A DNA stretch of 53,034 nt from an uncultured Bacteroidales bacterium (GTDB taxonomy: Bacteria; Bacteroidota; Bacteroidia; Bacteroidales; Paludibacteraceae). Positions 1 to 5,292 of this stretch are shown piece by piece; position 1 is the first letter of the stretch; each line of letters starts with the position of its first letter. The translations under genes and the position numbers were made by a program. Location of the stretch: contig CACZCR010000013.1 in the NCBI GenBank assembly GCA_902779705.1, forward strand, positions 1-53,034. Direction: 5' to 3'. The notes under the pieces are model-generated. The model searched no databases and was not told the origin of the DNA. It worked only from the letters and a program-made list of their open reading frames with translations.

Positions 1-24
1 GAGCTACATTAGCAACAATTTGTG

Positions 25-97
25 AGCGGAAAACGGGACTCAAACCCGCGACCCCCAGCTTGGAAGGCTAGTGCTCTATCGACTGAGCTATTTCCGC
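25..97 (-). tRNA. tRNA-Gly(TCC)
   Basis: Read on the minus strand, a full cloverleaf is visible. The acceptor GCGGAAA pairs with TTTCCGC, the anticodon loop CTTCCAA gives anticodon TCC, and the T arm contains GGTTTGAGTCC. The discriminator base is T and CCA is not encoded. It is the third tRNA in a minus-strand Thr-Tyr-Gly series, an order conserved in front of tuf in many bacteria, so a second tRNA-Thr and tuf probably lie beyond the left edge. Confidence 0.95.
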
Positions 98-188
98 AAA
101 TTGGATGTGCTCGAAGCACTCCAATTTGCGCAAGTCTTTGCATCGTCGAGTTGCGAAAGCGAGCTTTCACTCTCCTCGCTAAAGACTT
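98..188 (-). other. Structured tRNA-Tyr/tRNA-Gly spacer
   Basis: The spacer between tRNA-Tyr and tRNA-Gly holds strong inverted repeats and no gene. Bases 98-105 (AAATTGGA) pair with 120-127, and inside them 107-111 (GTGCT) pair with 115-119, forming one long hairpin. Bases 132-139 (AAGTCTTT) pair with 181-188, enclosing a small GAAAG/CTTTC hairpin at 155-168. These are plausible processing signals in the tRNA precursor, but that role is inferred. Confidence 0.6.
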
Positions 189-201
189 CCGCTTAAAAGT
201 G

Positions 202-284
202 TGGGTGCGGATGGATTCGAACCACCGAAGTCGAAAGACAGCAGATTTACAGTCTGCCCCATTTGGCCACTCTGGAACACACCC
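202..284 (-). tRNA. tRNA-Tyr(GTA)
   Basis: The minus-strand cloverleaf has acceptor GGGTGTG against CGCACCC (with one G-T pair), the anticodon region ACTGTAAATC (GTA) and a long variable arm, as expected for a type II tRNA. The discriminator is A and CCA is not encoded. It lies between tRNA-Thr and tRNA-Gly in one transcription unit. Confidence 0.95.
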
Positions 285-298
285 TTCGTCGGAATCCG

Positions 299-386
299 CT
301 TGCGACAAAGTTTGCCATACGGCAAAGAGGTCGCCGCGATTCCTCCTCTTCGATTAAAGTATCGCTCACGCTAGCACTTTAATCGA
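299..386 (+). repeat. Two-hairpin tRNA-associated repeat, copy A
   Basis: This lies between tRNA-Thr and tRNA-Tyr, written on the strand opposite to the tRNAs. Hairpin 1 is 311-316 (TTTGCC) with 321-326 (GGCAAA). A conserved block at 328-350 starts AGGTCGCCGC and ends TTCCTCCTCT. Hairpin 2 is 351-360 (CGATTAAAGT) with 376-385. Copy B at 40689-40763 has the same layout and block but different, still complementary stem sequences. Confidence 0.7.
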
Positions 387-415
387 TTTATTCAAAAAAC
401 TCAATGTTCATTTTT

Positions 416-491
416 TGGAGCCTCTAGTCGGACTCGAACCAACGACCGCTGGATTACAAATCTAGTGCTCTACCAACTGAGCTATAGAGGC
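416..491 (-). tRNA. tRNA-Thr(TGT)
   Basis: The minus-strand cloverleaf has acceptor GCCTCTA against TAGAGGC, anticodon loop TTTGTAA (TGT), and an encoded CCA tail at 416-418. It is the first tRNA downstream of the promoter at 580-610. Unlike its two neighbours it encodes CCA. Confidence 0.95.
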
Positions 492-498
492 AAAAGCA

Positions 499-531
499 TT
501 TACGATTTGACGATTTACAATTTACGATTTT
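499..531. repeat. Degenerate TTTACGAT tandem array
   Basis: About four units of roughly eight bases, variants of TTTACGAT, TTGACGAT and TTACAATT, lie just upstream of tRNA-Thr inside the transcript leader. Nearly the same words recur in the same orientation relative to transcription at 21919-21956, at the junction after ispA. Confidence 0.7.
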
Positions 532-579
532 GACTCCACTGAGTACCATCCAAGTAATTCGTTCGATCGAAAGCGGGTG

Positions 580-610
580 CAAAGGTACTGCTTTTTTTTG
601 ATATACGCAA
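580..610 (-). promoter_or_regulatory. Promoter of the tRNA-Thr-Tyr-Gly operon
   Basis: The minus-strand -7 box TACCTTTG occupies 587-580 and a TTG -33 box sits at 610-608, 20 bases apart. The -33 box lies in TTGCGTATAT, matching the extended -33 seen at most promoters in this window. It fires away from xerC toward the tRNAs. Confidence 0.8.
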
Positions 611-653
611 ACTTTTTTTGAAAAAAATGCAAAAAAACGTCATTTTTCGCTAT

Positions 654-1568
654 TTACCTATCATTTTTGCCTCCTGCTCGGGGATGTGCATCACGATAGA
701 CGCGTTGTATCTGTTCGAATGTCGTATGGGTATAGACCTGCGTGGCGTGGAGCGATGCGTGCCCGAGTAGCGCTTGGATGGATCGGATGTCCGCTCCCTG
801 GTTGAGCAGCGTGGTAGCAAAAGTGTGTCTGAGCACGTGGGGCGAGTGTTTCTTAAGCGTGGAGACCTCGCCCATACGCGTGCGTACTATTTTATATAGT
901 GTAGCTTTGTCCATAGGTACGACCTCTTTGTCGCGGTTGTGGCGAACCAAGAACGCCGGCGCCACAGTGCTGCCCATCCATTCGGCTCGTGCCTCGAGGT
1001 ACTGGTGTATGCGGGCTATGAGTTCGTCGCCTATGGGGACGATACGTTCTTTGCGTCGTTTACCGAAGATACGCACTTGGGCTTGTGTCAGGTCCACGTC
1101 GTCGTCTTGTAGCCCGAGCATCTCGGCTTGACGCATACCGGTCTGGTAGAGCATGTCGATGATCAGGCTGTTGCGTATCGACTCAAAATCGTCGGCGTAG
1201 TCCATCTGTGCGGTGGCTTGCTCCATCTCGTGGGGCTTGAAGAACACCGGCAGAGCAGGTTTGACCTTAGGCAGGATCACTTTGCGGGTGATGTCACGGG
1301 CGACCTGTTTCTCACGCAGCAGGTACTTGTAGAAGCTGCTCAAGGCCGACATGCGCCGTTTGACCGAGCGGGGAGACTGGTGTCTATCTTCCATCAAGTG
1401 GAGCACCCACCCTTTGACGTCCTCTTCGTCGGGCAGACGCGGGTCGAAGGTCTCCGGACTAACCCCCAGATAGTCGCAAAACTCCCGTAGGTCATCTCGG
1501 TAGGCCTCTACCGTCTTAGGCGAGTACTTCCGCTCAATGGCTATATAGTCCAGAAACCGCTGAATCAT
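654..1568 (-). CDS. xerC: Tyrosine recombinase XerC/XerD
   Basis: Site-specific recombinase of 304 residues, the normal length for chromosome-dimer-resolving Xer proteins. The N-terminal SAM-like core-binding domain covers about 1-90 and the catalytic domain about 105-295. The catalytic set is complete: R146, K170, H244, R247, H270 and Y279 (in QVYTHT). It probably resolves chromosome dimers at dif with a second Xer protein; XerC versus XerD cannot be settled from sequence alone. Its start lies 3 bp after the stop of the FISUMP-like gene, so both are probably co-transcribed from the promoter at 2746-2778. In Bacteroides the gene usually sits between rpsU and hpf ahead of the Thr-Tyr-Gly tRNAs. 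Here the tRNAs remain but neither rpsU nor hpf is present. Confidence 0.92.
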   Translation of the reverse strand: MIQRFLDYIAIERKYSPKTVEAYRDDLREFCDYLGVSPETFDPRLPDEEDVKGWVLHLMEDRHQSPRSVKRRMSALSSFYKYLLREKQVARDITRKVILPKVKPALPVFFKPHEMEQATAQMDYADDFESIRNSLIIDMLYQTGMRQAEMLGLQDDDVDLTQAQVRIFGKRRKERIVPIGDELIARIHQYLEARAEWMGSTVAPAFLVRHNRDKEVVPMDKATLYKIVRTRMGEVSTLKKHSPHVLRHTFATTLLNQGADIRSIQALLGHASLHATQVYTHTTFEQIQRVYRDAHPRAGGKNDR

Positions 1569-1571
1569 GAA

Positions 1572-2708
1572 TTATTGGCGCTCCGTTACCAGACGGACGC
1601 TACAACGTGTGCAGCGATGAGTGATAGACTTGGCATAGAAACCGGACTCAGAGACCAGAAATCCAAACACACTCTGAGCGAGATCGTCACGAGTGGTAGT
1701 AGACCAGTATTCACCTTGTTTACCTAAGGCTATTATGCCCGGAGTATCGCTATTGTCATATATTCCCGACGCGGGGAAGAATACGGCGCCGTGGTTCTCA
1801 AATTGCTTCCAATGTTCAGCCGTGATGGGACATTCCGAATACAGGAGGGCTATGCTGTTCCACCATTCATTAGGTATCCAATCGCTATTCCAATCATCCG
1901 GCAGGATAATGATTCCGTTGGTTCCGGCCACACAAGCCAAGTACCATTCGTAGTGGCTGGCCAAGTACCACCACTCCTCTTGGCTCAATGTATGCCATCC
2001 GCCTACTCCCTGCCCGTTAGAGATTGTGTTGTTGCCCCATTCGTGGAAGACAGCATAGTCGCTAACGTCTTGGCTGTTCTTCATAGGTTCGTCGCCGGTT
2101 CCCCAACCGAACAGGTCTCGCTTGAGAGAGCCGTTGTTAGCCTCGCCGAGGTACTCATACTGCTCGTCCGCGAAACGCCATGTCTGGGTAGTGGCGATAT
2201 ACTGCAGGTTTCCTTTTGAGAAGCGCACTTTCTTGGTAGGGCTCACCGAGAACCATCCCGGCAGTACACCTTTCGACTTGTCGATATCGCCGGTCGGGTC
2301 GCCCGTATCGCCCGGGTCAGACGAACCTTTCTTGCGTTCGAACACCGTGCCGTCGGTTTGCACCAGTTCATCCTCCTCCGGATCATAGACCAGCGATGCA
2401 AACTCTTTGCCACGATAGTCTGATCTCCAGTAGTCACTCAGGTCGTAGTAGAGCACCACTTTCATCTGCGTGACCGAGAAGGTGAACGCATCATAGTCCA
2501 CCACGCCCTCCTGATCGGAGATAGTGACGGTAGCCTTGCCGTTGGAGCGGAAGGTGTAAGCCAGGTAGTGAGACGGATTGTCGCCATAGGCCACGTATGT
2601 ACGGCCAATGATAGCACGGGCACTCGATCCGGCGCCTTCGCATCCCGCAAATACAGCGGCAACAACAATGCCACACAAAAGCATCAAAAAGAGACTCAGT
2701 TTTTTCAT
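1572..2708 (-). CDS. FISUMP-like domain lipoprotein
   Basis: Predicted surface or periplasmic lipoprotein of 378 residues. The chosen start begins MKKLSLFLML and gives a signal peptide with lipobox VFAGC. A longer reading from a TTG at 2777 is rejected because that TTG is the -33 box of the promoter. Residues about 35-125 form a separate N-terminal domain, followed by a Gly/Asp/Pro linker. The C-terminal part (VRFSKGNLQY, DLFGWGTG, WHTLSQEEW, GAVFFPASG, CSVRLV) resembles the FISUMP-type paralogous domains that are abundant in Bacteroidota. Function is unknown. A relative with the same C-terminal layout is encoded at 7474-8427. The family call comes from motif memory, not a search. Confidence 0.7.
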   Translation of the reverse strand: MKKLSLFLMLLCGIVVAAVFAGCEGAGSSARAIIGRTYVAYGDNPSHYLAYTFRSNGKATVTISDQEGVVDYDAFTFSVTQMKVVLYYDLSDYWRSDYRGKEFASLVYDPEEDELVQTDGTVFERKKGSSDPGDTGDPTGDIDKSKGVLPGWFSVSPTKKVRFSKGNLQYIATTQTWRFADEQYEYLGEANNGSLKRDLFGWGTGDEPMKNSQDVSDYAVFHEWGNNTISNGQGVGGWHTLSQEEWWYLASHYEWYLACVAGTNGIIILPDDWNSDWIPNEWWNSIALLYSECPITAEHWKQFENHGAVFFPASGIYDNSDTPGIIALGKQGEYWSTTTRDDLAQSVFGFLVSESGFYAKSITHRCTRCSVRLVTERQ

Positions 2709-2745
2709 AACAATAATAGTTTTTGATAGATAATTCTTTTTGGTT

Positions 2746-2778
2746 GCAAATATAGTAAAAAGTTTTGATATATACAAA
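2746..2778 (-). promoter_or_regulatory. Promoter of FISUMP-like lipoprotein/xerC
   Basis: The minus-strand -7 box TATATTTG occupies 2754-2747 and the TTG -33 box 2777-2775, 20 bases apart. The transcript would begin about 30-40 bases before the ATG at 2708, which supports that start. Confidence 0.75.
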
Positions 2779-2796
2779 TAAAAATAAAAAATGCGC

Positions 2797-3243
2797 CTAG
2801 GTAGGGTTATTTTCTTGTTTGTGTTTGGCTTGATATTTGAGTTCCTCCATAATCATCGTACGTACAAAAGCATCGAAACGTATATAGCGTTTCTTGGCTT
2901 TTCGGTGCGAATCATATGTCGCAAACGGGTCGGCCTTAGAGCCGCGAGTGATAGATAGTTGTGCTTCAAAGCGTTTTTGCCAATAATCGTATTTCTCCGG
3001 ATTATTGAGTTCGCGCTCCATAATCTGGGAAGCTCGCTTGAAAAGCATCTGGTTGGCTTTCTCGTCTTTTCTTGCCGGTTTGCGTTCCCAATCACGCGGG
3101 TGCATAACGTCATAGGTTTCCTGTACCCCGCAACCAATGATTTTTCCATTTGCGCCTCTGTAGCGTTTGACGCGATGAATACGTCCGGGGGAAGTAGCTC
3201 CAGTCACTTCTTCTATACCTGGAGTAAGTCTTTCTCTTGCCAT
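2797..3243 (-). CDS. Hypothetical protein, basic, 148 aa
   Basis: I do not recognise this family. The protein is rich in Lys, Arg and Glu, has no signal peptide or membrane segment, and is probably cytoplasmic. The N-terminal part holds RVKRYRGANGKIIGCG, followed by a charged, probably helical region (RASQIMERELNNPEKYDYWQ), and the tail is strongly basic and polar. It begins with ATG at 3243. It is separated from yqaE by about 200 bases that contain an 11-bp tandem array at 3297-3340, and I see no TAnnTTTG box in front of it. It could be a nucleic-acid-binding or phage-derived protein, but nothing in the sequence proves either. Confidence 0.6.
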   Translation of the reverse strand: MARERLTPGIEEVTGATSPGRIHRVKRYRGANGKIIGCGVQETYDVMHPRDWERKPARKDEKANQMLFKRASQIMERELNNPEKYDYWQKRFEAQLSITRGSKADPFATYDSHRKAKKRYIRFDAFVRTMIMEELKYQAKHKQENNPT

Positions 3244-3296
3244 AATCGTTTATTAAACAGTCAAATACAAATGTTTGTTGTGCGCAGGATTAATTG

Positions 3297-3340
3297 AATC
3301 ACGCAATAATCACGCAATAATCGCCCTATAATCACCCAAT
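3297..3340. repeat. Four-unit 11-bp tandem array
   Basis: Four consecutive 11-base units read AATCACGCAAT, AATCACGCAAT, AATCGCCCTAT and AATCACCCAAT. The first two are identical and the last two diverge. The period is about one helical turn, and the array lies just upstream of the 148-residue gene, so repeated binding sites for one protein are possible. Confidence 0.75.
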
Positions 3341-3446
3341 AGCGGTAGGTTGCACGCCTTTATTTATGCATACTCCGGGGTTATAAGCGGCGGAGTTCAA
3401 ATTATAATAAAAGTCCGATCACTCGCGTTCGGCAATAAATCAAGAA

Positions 3447-3602
3447 TCACTCGTCCTTGTTGAGGATGACGAGGGCACCGATAATACCGGGTACCCAGCC
3501 GCAACATGTGAGCAGGAACACAATCAGAAATGAGCCACAGCCCTTATCCGCCACAGCCAACGGCGGAAACACAATAGCTAACAGTACACGAAGGCACGAC
3601 AT
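3447..3602 (-). CDS. YqaE/Pmp3 family membrane peptide
   Basis: A short gene encoding 51 residues, translated from ATG at 3602 to TGA at 3447-3449. The sequence starts MSCLRVLLAIVFPPLAV and continues with LIVFLLTCCGWVPGIIGAL. These are the two membrane helices and the FPP and GWxPGxIxA signatures of the UPF0057/Pmp3 family. Members are tiny membrane proteins linked to membrane potential and salt or stress tolerance; the exact role is unknown. It lies 9 bp downstream of a deoxynucleoside kinase gene in the same direction, so co-transcription is likely. Confidence 0.88.
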   Translation of the reverse strand: MSCLRVLLAIVFPPLAVADKGCGSFLIVFLLTCCGWVPGIIGALVILNKDE

Positions 3603-3611
3603 AACTGACGA

Positions 3612-4259
3612 TTAGATCTCTTTACCTGTCTGGTCTGTGGACTCAAAGGGGAAGAGGCCGAACAGCTCGGCATCAATATGGTCTGTCACCCATCGGAAGT
3701 CCTCGGGGTTCTCGCCAAACTTGATCTTATCGCCCTCAACGATCAGCAGTTTGCCCTTATAGTCCTTGATCCAGTTCTCGTACTTGTCGTTGAGGCCCTG
3801 CAGATAGTCGAGTTTCATCTGCTGCTCATAGCCACGGGCACGTTTCTGGATCTGCGCCACAAGCGTAGGTACCGACGCACGCACATAGATCAACAAGTCC
3901 GGCATCTTGACGAGCGAGGTCATGAGGTCGAAGAGGTCCTGATAGTTGTCAAAATCGCGGTCAGACATCATGCCCTGGTCGTGTAGGTTGGGCGCAAAAA
4001 TACGCGCATCCTCATAGATCGTACGGTCCTGGATGATATACTTGTCCGACTGACCTATCTCGACCACGTCCTTGAAACGCTTGTTGAGGAAATAGATCTG
4101 GAGATTGAATGACCAACGCGCCATGTCGGCATAGAAATCCGACAGATAGGGGTTATACTCCACGCTCTCAAAACGCGGTTCCCAGCCATAATGTCTGGCT
4201 AACATCTTCGTCAGGGTCGTCTTTCCGCACCCGATATTTCCTGCAATCGCTATGTGCAT
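3612..4259 (-). CDS. Deoxynucleoside kinase (paralog 1)
   Basis: Cytoplasmic salvage kinase of 215 residues that phosphorylates deoxynucleosides with ATP. The P-loop GNIGCGKTT is at about residues 7-15, and the DRTIYED segment is the family's DRS-type substrate-binding motif. The C-terminal part contains RARGYEQQ, probably the lid arginines. It is one of a tandem pair: the gene at 4280-4924 encodes a close paralog of nearly the same length and only 20 bases separate them. Bacteroides also carries two such kinases, so the pair probably divides purine and pyrimidine deoxynucleosides. Which takes which cannot be read from the sequence. Confidence 0.9.
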   Translation of the reverse strand: MHIAIAGNIGCGKTTLTKMLARHYGWEPRFESVEYNPYLSDFYADMARWSFNLQIYFLNKRFKDVVEIGQSDKYIIQDRTIYEDARIFAPNLHDQGMMSDRDFDNYQDLFDLMTSLVKMPDLLIYVRASVPTLVAQIQKRARGYEQQMKLDYLQGLNDKYENWIKDYKGKLLIVEGDKIKFGENPEDFRWVTDHIDAELFGLFPFESTDQTGKEI

Positions 4260-4279
4260 ATGGTTAATGTTTTAATGTA

Positions 4280-4924
4280 TTATTGTTGTATTGATGTCCA
4301 ATTTTGGGCGCTGAAGAGGCCGAATAACTCGGCATCTACGCGGTTGACAACTTGGCGGAAGTCTTCGGGGTTGTTCTCAAAGTCGAGTCCGTCTGCCTCG
4401 ATGACCAGCACCTTGCCGTCATACTGTTTGAAAATAAAATCTTCGTACTTGTTGTTCAAGTCCTTGAGATAGTCGATCTGCATGGTCTGCTCATAGTCTC
4501 GGCCGCGGCGCTGTATCTGCTCAATGAGGCAGGGCACCGATTTGCGCAGATAGATCATCAGGTCGGGCATTTTCATCTTGAGTTTCATCAACTCAAACAG
4601 CTCCATGTAGGTTTGATAGTCGCGGTCAGACAGGTCGCCGCGCTCGTAGTTGTTGCGTACAAAGACATAGACTCCTTCAAAGATTGAGCGGTCTTGTACG
4701 ATCGTATGGGAAGACTGCTGCACAACCATCATATCGCGGAAGCGCTCCTTGAGAAAATAGGTCTCGAGGCAGAACGCCCATCGTTTGATATCGCTGTAGT
4801 AGTCCTCTAAATAGGGGTTGAAAGTCACGCTCTCAAAGCGTGGCTCCCAACCGTAATAGCGCGCTAACATTTTGGTTAGCGTCGTTTTGCCTGCGCCAAT
4901 ATTTCCGGCTATGGCAATGTACAT
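4280..4924 (-). CDS. Deoxynucleoside kinase (paralog 2)
   Basis: A 214-residue paralog of the preceding gene, with P-loop GNIGAGKTT and the motif DRSIFEGVYVF where paralog 1 has DRTIYEDARIF. The change of ED to EG next to the substrate motif suggests a different base preference, which is inference. The two share the same N-terminal layout (ARYYGWEPRFESV) and an identical end motif, VDAELFGLF, so they arose by tandem duplication. Its ATG directly abuts the stop of the small lipoprotein gene upstream, indicating an operon. Confidence 0.9.
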   Translation of the reverse strand: MYIAIAGNIGAGKTTLTKMLARYYGWEPRFESVTFNPYLEDYYSDIKRWAFCLETYFLKERFRDMMVVQQSSHTIVQDRSIFEGVYVFVRNNYERGDLSDRDYQTYMELFELMKLKMKMPDLMIYLRKSVPCLIEQIQRRGRDYEQTMQIDYLKDLNNKYEDFIFKQYDGKVLVIEADGLDFENNPEDFRQVVNRVDAELFGLFSAQNWTSIQQ

Positions 4925-5248
4925 TTATTTCATTTTCTCTTGAAACTCACTAGCCGACTGTTGTAGCTTCTGGGTGATCTCCTGCAGGCGGTTAGCCTGT
5001 TTCATGGACATCTCGGTTGCATGCTCACCAATCTCTTGAGCTTTCTGGCCGGCACGCTGAACAACAGCCGAGTACTCCAGTACGGAGTTCATGTCGCTTT
5101 TGTCCACCTGTTGACCGACCATAACCACACTGTCGACTACAGCTTCATACTGATCGAGCAGTTGGTCACACTCATTAGGCTGACTCGAGCAAGCGCTCAG
5201 AGCAAATGCAACAACCGATGCAAGTGCAAAAAAGAGGATCTTTTTCAT
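4925..5248 (-). CDS. Small lipoprotein, 107 aa
   Basis: Signal peptide MKKILFFALASVVAFALSAC with lipobox LSAC and predicted lipidated Cys20. The mature part of about 87 residues is Glu/Gln-rich and looks like an uninterrupted helical or coiled-coil segment, with QLLDQYEAVVDSVV and a tail rich in Q, K and E. It lies between the EF-G2 gene and the kinase pair and directly abuts the latter. No enzymatic motif is visible; function unknown. Confidence 0.8.
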   Translation of the reverse strand: MKKILFFALASVVAFALSACSSQPNECDQLLDQYEAVVDSVVMVGQQVDKSDMNSVLEYSAVVQRAGQKAQEIGEHATEMSMKQANRLQEITQKLQQSASEFQEKMK

Positions 5249-5292
5249 TGTTTTGGTTGGCGGTTATATCCCATCGCCACGTCGGTTTTAGT

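Noticed and set aside
9..357. Open frames of about 100 codons on both strands at the left edge
   Set aside because: They run through tRNA-Gly and tRNA-Tyr and the structured spacers.
3297..3340. Possible CRISPR array
   Set aside because: The units are contiguous 11-mers without spacers and no cas gene is nearby.
3612..4924. Tandem kinases as an assembly duplication
   Set aside because: The two copies differ throughout, including the substrate motif, and both paralogs are known in Bacteroides, so this is an old duplication.
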